A DNA stretch of 64,000 nucleotides, taken from contig NC_088316.1 of the NCBI RefSeq assembly GCF_910592395.1, positions 18,972,001 through 19,036,000 of the forward strand, written 5' to 3'. Each line of letters begins with the position of its first letter. Position 1 is the first letter of the stretch. Below the pieces are notes generated by a model that did no database searches, was not told where the DNA came from, and saw only the letters and a list, made by a program, of their open reading frames with translations. The DNA comes from Lineus longissimus (Eukaryota; Nemertea; Pilidiophora; Heteronemertea; Lineidae). This document shows, one piece after another, positions 37,601 to 49,564 of this stretch. The translations under genes and the position numbers were made by a program.

Positions 37601-40600
37601 GCAATAACTGACAAAGATTGTTTGGTCTGAGATAGTGTGCTATTGTATGCATAATATATATCAATAATTTTGGCAACTTTAGTCCTTTAGTTTGCTTACA
37701 CGCAGGGCTGGCTCACTTGCCTCTATATATCTTCACCGCCGAGACATTTCAAAGAGGCTTCCCAAGTTAAAACCAACTGGCTTTGGAGGAAACTCCGTAG
37801 AATAAAGTGCCCAGGAACGAATGATTCTATTATGCACTTTTAATCTCTGATGTATTGTAGTCCTTGGTTCCCTATTGACCATAACTTAAACCGTCACTCA
37901 AGGGATGGTACAGTCTTTCCTGGCGGGACATGAAACTGCAACACGAGACTACGAGGCCCTCGTAATACACCTTCACGAGGACCTTGAATGTGACAGTAGT
38001 TTGACTAGAGCGAAGCCAGTCTTGCATTACGTAGCAAAACAAAAGAAAATGTAAGCAAATTAAAGGAATGTCGAGCTACGAACAAAAAATCGATCGCGGG
38101 ATTCTTACGGTGACACCACACTATTCCGCCAGCTTGATTGCGTCGATAATGCCGTCTTTTTTCTGCTGCGACACGCCGGGTTCACCTGGAAATAACCTCA
38201 TCGTAGATCGTTGAGCGGTACCCGAGACTGAGCTAATGGCCTTGAAAATTTTCAAACGACAATTGAATTGCAGTGTCAGTGATTGCTCCAAATGGAATCG
38301 GCCGAATTTTTCCTCAAGTACTATTTGCTGTGAACGGCAATACGAAACTCAATTATGATTATTGAATTTCTATTTGAATAAGATAGATTGATGTGGGGTT
38401 TCGCACGTACTTGGCTTGGGGTGCTTCAACACTCTCAGGGGTGATGTTTCGTCACGTCTGGCACATTTGATGGCGAGGGTCCGAATCTTGCAGATTCGAG
38501 GCATCCGTCGATGTTTCACATCATCTAACAATCATCTTGTTGTTTGTGTGTCACACATATCGGCGTTCTCTAGCTGAGAGCATTACATTGTAAGGAAAGG
38601 AAATGACTCTTGACGTTCAGATAACCCTCAAACAAAATAAACCGATGGTTTACCGATATACCTTTACTATAATAGAATATTTTGCTTGTTTTGCTGTATA
38701 TAGCTCATTTCCTTTGAAATCGATGATTGTTACTTCTAATTGTTGCCTTCATGTGTTATTCATTGACTTGCCTCAATTAGATAATAAGCAGTGCTTATAG
38801 ATGTGTGGAAGGTGTCATCGTGTTGACGGGCTCTGACATCCTGTTGAAAGCAAACCTATGCTGTGTACTTAAACCTTGAAGTAGGAGTTGCTCAGATTTT
38901 GCTCATTCACTCCATATCGCCATCATCAGTCACTGAAGTTTTGTGGTCACTCTAAACCAGCATCTTTCATCATACATCGATCACTGAAATATTTCCATCA
39001 TCTTTATCACCATTCATAGCAACGACCCAAAAGCATTACCAGCATCACCGCAAACATATTTACCATTCAGTTATTTCATCACCATATTTTCTTAGCCGTA
39101 TTTCATCCCAAAATATTTTGTTAATCATTCTTTTTCCACTTATCACACTCATTCCATCACTCTCGCCTTTATTAGATATCCATTGTTAGTTTTATCACGG
39201 TTATCTCATCTACAAGGGTTTATCTCCTTTTGGTACTGTTGTAAAATGACTGCCAATCGGTCTTTTAGAAAGATAGAATGCTGCTTTCAACAAGTAATCC
39301 AAGAACACTTGTCATCCAGAGAACTCAGTTTCGAAATGGAAAACATTTACGTACCGGTACCAGTAATGCAAATATGGCTGGTTAAGCCTCAATGTTCCAG
39401 GGAAGTAAAAGTGATGGGGAGGGGGTCGATATCATCATCCTCAGAATGCCATTCGTGCCGTTTCAATCTTCAGGTCTTTTGTATGACAGTCGTGGGAGTG
39501 ATGTTAATTTAAATTGATACACGATATCCAATGCCGATCATTTTTCTTTGAAGGAATATTTCGTTCTTGTATATAATTGACATGTGCCCCGCTAGTATTA
39601 GATATGTATACAAATACGGCCATAGCACAGTAACTAAACACGCCAGTGAGATACAAATAGGCATGTCAATGTTTCTGTATCGGTCTTCAAGTATTCATTA
39701 AATTAAATTAAATTAAAATAAAATTTCACAATGGCATTTAGTGCATAAGAGGATAATTGGGTTTCATTTTGTTTAATATTTGAGGTAAAAAAACGTTGGC
39801 CTTTAAATTTCTTAGAAGCCACATTAGCAGGGTAGCTTGTTAATCCTGAAAGACAACCTGCACTGGTAGTAATCAAATCTGTCTATAAAAGACCGCCCGC
39901 AGATACCTCCTTTGTTCATGCACATCCTCATTTACTTTTTTTCCTGTGCGTGTATTCAATAATGGTCTCGTTTTGTTCCTTACATTATAATCAAATTCGA
40001 TACTGTGGCAGTGACACTTTTAGGAGATGTAATGCAGTGATGCCGAAAGAACTGAGTGAATTCTTTTTGTTGTTGTTGAACGATCGAATTATGCAGAGAT
40101 GCTTCTGCCATCAACAACCCAGGGTGTTGTTCGGTTCCCGAAATGTACAAGATCTTGTTGAAGTGAAAATGAATAGTGCACAGTTAAAATCGTCAGTTAT
40201 TTTTCTCGCTTCTCAAAATGTTCACTATCGTTATACTATCATAAAATCACTAAGATCAATGGTGCATTTCACTGTGCTAACTTGGTTAATATCATGGATA
40301 GAACTTAAAATACAAATGATGAAATCTATGATACAAAGATATGTGACAAAAAAGTTTTCTTAAGTGCCTTTCTGCGTGCAGTTCCACGCTGAATATTAAA
40401 GAGGGTATGATTCCATCGCACATGTACATCTCATTCGGCCTGTTAATGAACCGAGATATTTTTGTCTTCGTCATCCTTTAAGCTGGGTTGCTTAATGCAG
40501 TCGTTTTGAGTTAAAAGGAAAATTTGTAATTGGAAACATGGTATAATAAAAACTGGATGTCATAGACAAAATAATGGCTGAAACAGCCGGTATCAGATAG

Positions 40601-41725
40601 ATTTTCCTATGAGGGAGGATAATGGGGTTTACGGGAACGAGAACGTCTTGCACTTCAGATGGCTTTCAGTGGCTTGAGGGGAGTTTTTCTTTGAAGTTAT
40701 GTGACGAAGAAGATATCCAGATTGAGAACGCCAATGGCGGCGAAACCACTGATACGAGTGCAGCTAACATGAGGCCACTGTAAATATCGGTAGCAGTTTA
40801 TTACAATAGACTGATGATGTTGGTCATACCAAGAATGGTTTTGAAAAATACCGAATCTCCATCAATAAAATAGTATCATTTTGATAACTGTCTTGTTGTT
40901 TTCGTATAAATTTGATGTGCATTATTGAATGCAATGAATCTTTATTCATCTCAACAAATGATTTTTCGGAAAGAGCAATTCTGTGGGCAGTAGAATTGTT
41001 TTCATGTTCTGGAGCTAAAAATCATGTGGTGATCCGAATCCACAAGTTGAAATAATATTGATCGTATCTTTGAAACAAGTGAGCATTGTGTGTCCTGGAT
41101 ATGTCATCGAGATGTACTCACGACTCAGGAATACAAAATTCTCGACCCACGGACTTGCCTGTCCCCCTAGCAAAGGAAACCGATTCTGCTGAGTGGCCTC
41201 CTTTCAACTTAACATCAAAACTAACGACGTTAGTAGATGTGGTCATTTTGGATTCATATTCTCTCATCTCATGGTCACCTATATCCCACACCCAAATTGT
41301 CCCTTCAAATCACGTGCACTGAACTTTCTTAACGTACACGATTGCCCTGTGCATGCGCACCTTCGACTTGAACTCGATTCCAAGAGAATCGACTCGAATC
41401 TCAATTCAAATCTGCCATTGCTGGACATCATTGCCGCCAAAAACTATTTCTTTTGACCCTGTTGACCTCGCTTCTAAAAAAAGTTTAAGAAAGCCATTCA
41501 AACATTGAAATCAACTGCGAACATGTTCTATTAAATCACCGAGCTATATAAATACGATATATTGAGAAAAATATGTAGAAATATTGCATTATACGATTAC
41601 CTTGGAACTATTTTCACCCAATTACTCTTCCGCCAGCGAGACCTAGTCACAATCATGGCGCGAAGCCTAAAGGCCTGTGAGGGCTCGTCTTCAGATTGCA
41701 AAAAATCTCCAGTCCAACACTAAAT
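34653..41725. other. gene-poor stretch
   Basis: No gene is supported. Frames of up to 154 codons occur without motifs or starts in good context. A minus-strand A-box-like word (tggctcagtggtaagac, near 36005-36021) hints at half a tRNA-like repeat, but its B box is not recognisable. At 38890-39130 the sequence is rich in diverged (CATCA)/(TCACCAT) words. Confidence 0.45.
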
Positions 41726-41808
41726 CCCTGGTGGTTGAGCGGTTAGAGCGTTGCGCTATAGCTTCGATCGGTGGTCACGGGTTCGAACCCTGGCGAATCA
41801 GTTTTTTT
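41726..41808 (+). repeat. tRNA-derived (SINE-like) sequence
   Basis: An A-box-like ggttgagcggttagagcg and a perfect B box, gggttcgaaccc, lie 35-40 bases apart, followed by a T7 run typical of RNA polymerase III termination. The acceptor ends do not pair, so it is probably a tRNA-derived repeat or tRNA pseudogene. Its 3' part (ttcgaaccctggcgaat plus T- and A-rich tail) is repeated directly at 41880-41925. Confidence 0.5.
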
Positions 41809-41879
41809 CGTATTTTTTAAAAATATTTTCTTTCCATTTTTCATCCATGAGCGTTTATCAGGCGCCGATTCAACTTAGA

Positions 41880-41925
41880 TTCGAACCCTGGCGAATATAT
41901 TTTTTCGTTTTTTTAAAAAGTTTTC
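41880..41925 (+). repeat. second copy of the tRNA-like 3' segment and tail
   Basis: The stretch repeats ttcgaaccctggcgaat, then a T run, cg, a T run and aaaaa.ttttc as at 41781-41830. Only the B-box half and tail are duplicated, without an A box. Confidence 0.6.
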
Positions 41926-42736
41926 GGCGTCTAAAATTCCCGAGGATACGTTTAGGCCCATAGATTCCATGCCCTTTTTTAGTGGCCCAGCTACAAATAT
42001 TCTTTGTTGAAGGGACAGCTTTGGCATTAGAAAGGCTGTTTTTCATGCAAAATAGTTTGAAGTAATTACTAGCCTCAGTTATTTTTGATTAGCTCAAAGC
42101 GAAGAGAAACCTCTTTCCGAACTACATGTATATACGCTTTGAATGTTAAAGCGACCTTTATGGAAGATAATAACATGCATGTCGATCAATCATTTTGTTT
42201 TCTATGTTTGTTTGAAATTTCGACACAACGTAATAATCGTGATCATCTTTTTCAAGTCCTATGATAGATCACCATGTGCATTGACGGGATTCTACCGGTA
42301 GTGTCATAATAAGAAGTTGATCGATTAATGACTTAACTTTTCAACTCAATCATCTTTAGCATAAGACAAAGGGAACATTTTCAGATATCTAGTACATGTA
42401 TTCTTTAGAATCTTTTTCTTCTTCTTCTTCTTGGCGTTCGAGTGGTCAAACCTTTACACCATTGGTCCTGAAGAACGTGGCGTAGTGACGCAATTCAAAT
42501 CTGTCTCTGTTCCCCACAGCTTTTCTTGGAGAGATGTGGCCTCCGAACAGGCCTCCCCTCGCTTGGTAATCAGATGACATTCTTTGGAGTGATGGCCGTG
42601 ACACGTGACGAGAAACTCTAACAGAATAACGACACAAGAAAGTGCACAGGAGTGGTATTTTTGAAGAAATGTTTTTAACAGTAGCAGGTATCGATAAAAG
42701 CTCTCAATCGGAAAAATGTGACACGACAATACACCT

Positions 42737-45700
42737 TTAGTGATGATAATGAGAGGTCGACAAGGCCAGGTTAAGCCTAAACGAGAGCGGAACGTCCTCA
42801 ATACGTGTGCAACGGACCGACCTCCTCCTAGAGATGACCTCATCAACTACTTCTTGTCTGTAGGCCCTCCACTTCTTATCTTCGATGTACCTGGGAACAA
42901 GAATCAAAGACGAAAGGATTTTTCACATTGTTTGCTGAGATTGTTCATAGCGCAATACAGGTATAGCCCACGACCAGTTTAAAGCCTGTGCCATGCAATT
43001 GGAGGTCAAGGTCTCATCACTGTACTTCAAGGCTAGTCATATACATGTACTACACGAAACTAGGTCAATAGGTCAAATAGGCCAGGATGCCCCACGTCGC
43101 TGGAGTCCGACATCGTGTCCATGCAGCCTTCTCGCTTACCTGTTGAATGTTGTCCTCATATCCGGTAGCACCGTCTCCCAGTCAATCCGCATTCGCTCAA
43201 GCATTTTTGGCTGTCCGTACTTAACAAATAGCACCCTTGGTACCATGATAACCTCCGTCTTTTCTGCCGAAACCACAAAGGTATCCATGAGATCTTCACC
43301 TGTGAAAATTAAACAACAAAACCATTGCTTGTAAACGTGGATGAAGGTCGCCTTGCCTTGTTCAATTGCTGTCGTTTGAAGGGAATACGACTACAAATGT
43401 ACGGTTTTTTTTAATTTATCCCTTTTCTGCTTTGCATGAAATAACACCATTCGTCAACATACTCCCACAGTGTAAGGAGCAACATGTCGTGTGCATCCGA
43501 CAGGCTTGGTATAATACCCTTGGTAACTCTGTTAGTCCCTTATGAGATAAGATGAAGTGTTACCTACCTACTCCAAAGTAGCTGCCACTGCGTAATTTGC
43601 ACAGTGACATGAGGTGCCTCTCCTCGATCATGTGAGAGCAGAGGGACATCCTGGTAGGTCTCCTTGCCCGGGCATTCTGCGTAGCTACATTGAAACCAGG
43701 CCTAAGAGAACTGGGAAAGTGATACTTCACATGTCCATTGTCGAACTGCTCACGAATGATAATCATTTGCCGGATCACGATGGCTGAACCACTCTTGATG
43801 AAATAAACATTTTCGGAGATGGCCTTTGTATTGCCTATGATAACCTGAAAGGAAAAAAAGGACTATCAATCGATCGGAGGTCTTTTCTAGACGGATGGGC
43901 CTCATTGGCATTGACAAGGGAAAGGTCTACTCTAAATCTTGTAGACCTCAAAACCGCGGTCACTACAGTGATTAATGAGGACAAAGGCACAACCAGAAGG
44001 CCTTACTAACCACTTTAAACCTGTAATGTTTGTTAGAAGAATTGAAGGGAGACAAACATATCAGCCAAAACACCGTCATCAATTCACATAGTTCTTCGGT
44101 GACTAGCCCTGTCGGTGGGGAAAAGTTCAGGAACAGTATGATCCATTGAAAAAAGTCGTGGGCAAAACTAAAATGATCTCACCTGGTCTGTGACGTATTC
44201 GACCGACTTGCAATTATTCGCCATGGCTTCTATCTCATCGTCTTTGAGATCCCTGAAGAGTTGGATGTTCTTGAGACCGGCTACGCGCTGATTGTATTCG
44301 TACTCGTAACTCCTGCGGAGAACCATATCAAAGTCCTCCTTGTCCACGCGGAGGAATTCAGAATGGCCTACAAATGAAAATTAGGACTTTCAATAATAAT
44401 GATAGTCAAGTAAGACTAGGCGGGGGCTTAGTTTTCAAAAGATAGCCTTACTCTTACTGAGGTTTATTTTCTCAATTGAAAAATTTGTTAAATCGTGCTG
44501 TTCTCGCGGTAACTCGTGTTTCAAGTGATACAAAGTTCAAAAGGTGTCCTGGCACTAAAATATAGGCTGGGCATGTTCCACTCTCGCTACCTTTGCAGAT
44601 GATTGTCGCTGTTCTTGTGATGTTATGAAGCAGAGCGAGCTCCCCGAACGTGGAGCCTTCCGTCAGTTCACCGATACAGTGGCTCATGCTGATACCTGTG
44701 TGCAGAAAGACTAAATTTAGTGCTCGTAAGTGGCTGACGACTGTGCACACCGCGGCCGCTGATATTTCGAACAGGCACTAGCTAAGAAAGCCAACTGGTT
44801 GTAGCTCAATTTTGCAGCCTGAGTACGGCAGCACCTCGCAATCGCACTTTTCGACCGATGACACTCATTTTTACTCGACTGAGTGAGAAGACAGTGTACA
44901 GTCGACCTACATTACGCTTTCTTTTGGAGCCTGGCTTCGATTCTCTATCATGACCATGCCGCCGGACTAGACTGAGCAATGATCCCGAAGCAACGACGGG
45001 GGATAAGTTTATAGTGATTTTCTCATGCTTTTCATTTCATACCTGTATTTTTATCCGTCTCTCTAATGAGTACCCTGACAGCTCCAGAGAAAATGAAGTA
45101 AAACGAGATACCAATGTGACCTTGCTTGATGATGACCTTGCCATCATCAAAGGAGTCATATTCCACGACTCTTGCCATCTCTTGCCGAACCTTGGTCGAG
45201 TATTTCTCAAAACACTTCAACCGATCGACGATACGCTGGAACAGAACGAGTCCGTGTCAGGGGGACGTGAAACGGAGAGAAAAAACACTAGGAGAGCAGT
45301 GTTACTCCAAATGAGATACAAAATATGTGGGTACGTTACAGCCGCCCCCATCAAAAGGCTGTAACCGAAAGTGCCGAAGATAAGGCAATGTATACATGAA
45401 CATACTGCGCAAATGTGCAGCAGGGCAACCAAGTGGACATATACGGTAAACTACTAGGTCAAGCGCGGTCTCAATTTGATAATTTTGACAGCACCTGACC
45501 GAGTTTACAGTCAGACCGCCAGTTTGATTTGCAGTGAGCGAATAACTGTATAACTATTGTAAACCCGAGACACGCCTTTATTGATGGGTAGCTTCAGTAT
45601 CGCCATCTACAAAATGAGTCGGTTACCTAATCACCACCTCCGGTCCTCGAGTATATATGGCCCCGCAGACACATCCCTATATGTGCTCCCGATTCTAGCT

Positions 45701-47091
45701 CAGCTTGCTATACCTACGCTATGACGGGAAGGACGAGGACATATACCTCTGACATGTCTGAAACCATCAGGGCGTCTATGCCTTGAGAACTTTCAGGTCT
45801 ACGCTGGCGGGGTAGACAAGCACAACCTCTGAACCCCTCTGGGCGTCTTTACCTTTAGCACCTCCAGGTCTTCCTCCGTTCTATCATCCTGATTCGTCAG
45901 CAGAATCTTCTTCGTGCTCGCAGTCAGTCCACCATACGTTCTCCCCTGAGCTTTGTAATGAGTCGGGTTAAACGACACCGTCTCCGTCTGGCCGTTCTCA
46001 GTATTCGTCACAACAAATGACTGATTATCATTACGTCCTTCATCCTTGTCGTCCGACTCTTTCGACCATAGGAGATTCGCCTTGACCATTCGTGCCAGCT
46101 TTTTGAAGCGACCTTCGCGTCCTTTGCTTGCAAGGGCTTGTGAGAAGGTCAGGGCGGCTGAATTCACTAAAAGGGCTTTCTTAATCTTGTTTGACTTAGA
46201 CTAAATTGAGGGAATAAAAAGACTACGCATCATATTACATGTAGTTTGGGCCAGTGTAACCACATCCTGAGATGCTGAGCACTTTCATGCCATTCATCAG
46301 CCGACTGCAGCTACGTCCAATGTTGCTTCAATACGTTCCAACCTCAAGGTTATGATGAATACTCGCTATAGCCTGGCTAGTTAGGCTGGGCACCCCCCCC
46401 CCCCCTTCCCCTCCCCGACGTATAGCCCAGCGAATGGGTCATGTTATATAAAGGTTCTTACATTTGCTATAAGAGATTCTAAATCAGTCGTCTGGCTGTC
46501 TGGCGGTGGCGAAAGCTGCGTAGGCTCCACGGTAAAACTATGAATAAACAAAACAATAATGAGCTGCATTTCCCCATTTTTCGATTGAAAACCACTTGCT
46601 ATGCCAAGATGCAGTTCCCGGGCTGCAGCACCAGTGTACGAGAGCCGCAGTCATGGAGCGTCACAGGGAACATTGGGTGCAGTGCAATATTGGGACTTCA
46701 TCTTCGGAGTTGAATTTTTTCATAGGTTCAAAGATTTAGGCATAAGGTAAATCTGTCTTTAGAAGTCCCTAGCTTGACTTATCAATTGTGGTCCTCCCCT
46801 CATGCCCCCTACCTACCGAGCGTCACTACGTAAATTTTGCAGGGACGCTGCCGCGGATTCGTGACCGTCGAAATAGAGTTTGCCCTCTCCTCGGCTGAAG
46901 TCCATTCCCTCTGCCATCACGTCGATATTCTGGGTTTTTATTTTCGGCAGCTGTTGCTTGGATCGAGGCTTTTTTGATTTCAGTTTTGGTTTGGCTCGCC
47001 CGATCTTACTCAACGGCGGCAAAAGCTGTCCATCTGCCAAGATAGGCGGGCTTTGTTCTAGTTGCGATTTTCCTTTGGTGTTTAAGGACAT
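42737..47091 (-). CDS. CNBD2: cyclic nucleotide-binding domain protein, CNBD2-like
   Basis: Nine coding exons, all canonical GT-AG with consistent phase: 47091-46817, 46537-46462, 46200-45853, 45235-45043, 44695-44591, 44367-44183, 43844-43568, 43299-43140 and 42857-42737. They give 579 residues, close to the length I recall for vertebrate CNBD2. The N-terminal third is basic and Ser/Pro-rich with no domain. A cyclic nucleotide-binding fold spans roughly residues 255-350, with KVIIKQG, YFIFSG and a phosphate-binding cassette FGELALLHNITRTATI that keeps the Glu and Arg. A second, degenerate fold follows (VYFIKSGSAIVI, then YFGVGEDL) and lacks the Arg. CNBD2 is known from testis and sperm, so a cilium or sperm role is inferred. 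It is divergent from TIMM8. Confidence 0.85.
46393..46405. repeat. C13 homopolymer in CNBD2 intron
   Basis: Thirteen C in a C-rich tract inside the CNBD2 intron between the second and third coding exons. Confidence 0.9.
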
Positions 47092-47239
47092 TCTTGGTTA
47101 CTTTTTGTCCAAGAGATCAGCTGAGCGCTTTCCTGCGCAAAGTTGTGTGTGGTCGTCACTGTTGCTAAGACGCGCGTTGCGATGGTTGCTCTCAATCTCC
47201 CGGCTTCGGGCCGTCTGTCGAATTTTACATGCAACCGTT

Positions 47240-47530
47240 TGACGTAGGTCGAGTGACGATGATCACCATTGACGACGCTTAAAGAATGTGGCGAGCCAAC
47301 TGTGGCAGAGATAGTAGGTCGAATGAGGCTTGGCAACGATGACTACTGTTGACGACGCTTGGAGAATGTGGGGAGCCACTGTGGCAGAGACAGTAGGTCG
47401 AGTGAGACTAGGTATTAAAGCTCACTATTGACCACGCTTGGAGAATGTGGCGCGCCAACTGTGGCAGAGACAGTACTAGTTCAAGATAGGCTTGACAACA
47501 ATGACGACCATTGACGACGCTTGGAGAATG
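47240..47530. repeat. ~80-bp tandem repeat in the CNBD2-TIMM8 upstream region
   Basis: The word ttga(c/c)gacgctt.gagaatgtgg recurs at about 47271, 47351, 47430 and 47513, a spacing of 79-83 bp. Each unit continues with gccaactgtggcagagacag and a taggtcgagtgag block. It lies between the divergent CNBD2 and TIMM8 genes and stops about 25 bp before the NRF-1-like site. Confidence 0.85.
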
Positions 47531-47554
47531 GGTTGCTCTTCGTTAAAGCTTGAC

Positions 47555-47579
47555 TGCGCAAGCGCCAGAGACCGGAAGT
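47555..47579 (+). promoter_or_regulatory. NRF-1-like and ETS/GABP sites, likely TIMM8 core promoter
   Basis: TGCGCAAGCGCC at 47555-47566 is close to the NRF-1 consensus (palindromic GCGCA.GCGC). CCGGAAGT at 47572-47579 is an exact ETS/GABP core. Paired sites of this kind are typical of TATA-less promoters of nuclear genes for mitochondrial proteins, which fits TIMM8 downstream. The leader is probably spliced: a donor AAA|gtaagc at 47659 can join the acceptor at 48235. No transcription start was observed directly. Confidence 0.55.
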
Positions 47580-47813
47580 TGCATGTGTTTTCGAGAGCAC
47601 GAAGATCGTTTGAAAGCGCAGCAATAAACTCATTATTAGAGTAATATTAGAGTGTAAAGTAAGCTACTTTCCCAATAATTGATTGTGTACTTAGGCCCCT
47701 GTTCTGCCTAGTACTGGTCTGAATGTCGGATTCTAGTACAGTTATGTTTATCTACCGATATCTAGTCTTACGATATCTTTGTCCGGGATTAGATGACTCT
47801 GACTCCGAGTCTG

Positions 47814-47885
47814 ATGTATTGTACAGTCGCATGTACCGTTGTACGGTGTACTGTACACATGGACGGTACTACGTACAGTCAACAG
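47814..47885. repeat. GTAC-rich palindromic stretch
   Basis: Nested inverted repeats: TGTACAGT pairs with ACTGTACA, enclosing GTACCGT/ACGGTGTAC. GTAC occurs at least six times in about 65 bp. It lies in the putative TIMM8 5' intron. Confidence 0.6.
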
Positions 47886-47887
47886 AT

Positions 47888-48220
47888 CCTCGCACCACCA
47901 GTCGGATGTGGGCGTTCAAAGGCCTACTTTTCAAATACGAATATGCCCAGAATATATCATTTTCCTCCGGATGTCCCACTAAACGTAACGATCATGGTAC
48001 TGCTCGTATGTGGACGTACTGTAACTGTAGGCCTACTCGGAGGTCGACATATCTCATGAGTTATAGCCAACCCAAGGTTCATGTCTGTCTTTTGGGGATG
48101 AAGTATTGGTCTGATATCCTCACACCAACAGTAGGATGTGGGTGTTCAAAGGCCTACCTACAAAATACAAGGATGCGTTCTGTTCTTAGCCAGCTGATTT
48201 TCCTCCAGATTATGACCCAT
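47888..48220. repeat. direct duplication, ~100 bp, 230 bp apart
   Basis: A segment starting cctc(g/a)caccacagt(c/a)ggatgtggg at 47888 and 48118 continues with gttcaaaggcctac and ends ttttcctcc in both copies. It makes a 275-codon frame appear to run into TIMM8, but that extension is not supported, because a splice acceptor lies just before the TIMM8 start. Confidence 0.75.
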
Positions 48221-48241
48221 ACTTTTATTTTTCAGAATCCC

Positions 48242-48550
48242 ATGATGTCATCGTTCGATTCTTTTGGAAGTAGTGGTAGCAGCCTCAGTGGGTTTGGTTC
48301 TGGAGGTGGAGCTGGCGATAGTGGCGATGCTGAATTACAACAATTCCTCATGATCGAACAACAAAAAGCAAATTACCAGACCCAAGTACACCGGTTAACG
48401 GACCAATGTTGGGAGAAGTGTATGGACAAACCAGGGAGTTCTTTGGATGGACGAACGACAACTTGTTTCTCAAATTGTGTCGAAAGATTTATAGATACTT
48501 CTTTGGCTATCACGACTAAGTTTCAGCAAAAAATATCACAGGGAATGTAG
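48242..48550 (+). CDS. TIMM8: mitochondrial import inner membrane translocase subunit Tim8
   Basis: A 102-residue small Tim chaperone. The twin CX3C motif is C56-WEK-C60 and C75-FSN-C79, separated by 14 residues. The flanks CWEKCMDKPG and NCVERFIDTS identify the Tim8 branch. Tim8 pairs with Tim13 in a hexamer in the mitochondrial intermembrane space and carries hydrophobic precursors, such as Tim23, to the inner membrane. The N-terminal 30 residues are Ser/Gly-rich and a little longer than in human TIMM8A (97 aa). The exon begins at 48236 after a tttttcag acceptor. The first of two adjacent ATGs was taken as start. No further coding exon is needed. Confidence 0.93.
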   Translation: MMSSFDSFGSSGSSLSGFGSGGGAGDSGDAELQQFLMIEQQKANYQTQVHRLTDQCWEKCMDKPGSSLDGRTTTCFSNCVERFIDTSLAITTKFQQKISQGM

Positions 48551-49564
48551 GAGAATTTTTATAAGGCAATGTGGCATCGGTTAAGTCTTTCGTTAGAGAA
48601 ATGTGATGACTTTTAGTTTGACCCTGCAGTACAGGTTGTGGTGTACAGATTTAGGACAAGGCAGTTACATGTATGTGACCTGTGCTCACTCTTGATAAGT
48701 CAACCAAGATGAGTCAGAATGACTTTGCTGAGGTACATGTATCAAAGCTCACAATTGCAAGCTAAGAATGAATTCGGAAACACATAGTCAACAACTTTTT
48801 CTGAACTATTCTCATGTGTGGGACATTATACAAGTCAATAGTTTATCACATGCTGAGAGTTGGATTTGGTAACAAAATCATGACCAGTAAAAGGACCTCA
48901 CCTTTTGATGCAAAGTCCATGCTAAAGAATCCTAATTGATGTCAGTTTTGGACATGAAGGGCAGCCACAGACCATCGCTACATTCATGACTATCAAAAAA
49001 AATCATCAACTTACTCGATGTATTGTATTTTGTACAAGTGATATAAGTCTATATGTGTTACCATGGTTACCATAGTATGTATTCTGTAATAATTGATGAA
49101 TGATTAGACATGCAATTTGTATCATTACCAAAATCCTTCGTTTTGTGTCGTTGTGTTCTGACCATTGCAGTATAGAACTGGGATGGAGCTTCCTTCAGCT
49201 TTGTCAAGAGCCAAACTGCATTGACCAGAGATCTCAACCCTCCCTGCAGCCAAGTGTAGGCTGCAAAACTGGAACCATCACTTATGTCCTCCTAGGTTGT
49301 TTATGGACCTCCGTCTTGGACCTCATTGTACCAGAAGCCCAATGATCCCAAGCTAGTGCCATTCGCATTCACCGTCCGTCTGATTGTGACTATGTCTCCA
49401 TGTGCCAGTTACCTGTCCCAAATCCTGGTTTTCTGTAAACCTGTTTAGTTCGTCATTCTCCTGTTAGATGGCAGTAGAGTGCTTCTTGTTTACAATTTCA
49501 TGTTTTGTGAGCAATTCCCTCAATGAAACCTCAATAATCAAGCCATCTAAATTCAAATTATATA
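48551..49564. other. TIMM8 3' UTR / TIMM8-FRG1 intergenic
   Basis: No further exon is visible. I did not find an AATAAA close to the TIMM8 stop, so the 3' end of its transcript is unplaced. The FRG1 promoter should lie just before 49565. No motif stands out. Confidence 0.45.

Noticed and set aside
39950-40363. 137-codon plus-strand frame
   Set aside because: No motif, no splice context; within chance expectation for six frames of 64 kb.
42454-42846. 130-codon minus-strand frame overlapping the CNBD2 end
   Set aside because: The last CNBD2 exon uses another frame that keeps phase with the upstream exon and stops at 42737.
47723-48241. N-terminal extension of TIMM8 by about 170 codons
   Set aside because: A strong acceptor precedes the conserved start, the extension is made of duplicated non-coding sequence, and Tim8 proteins are about 100 residues.
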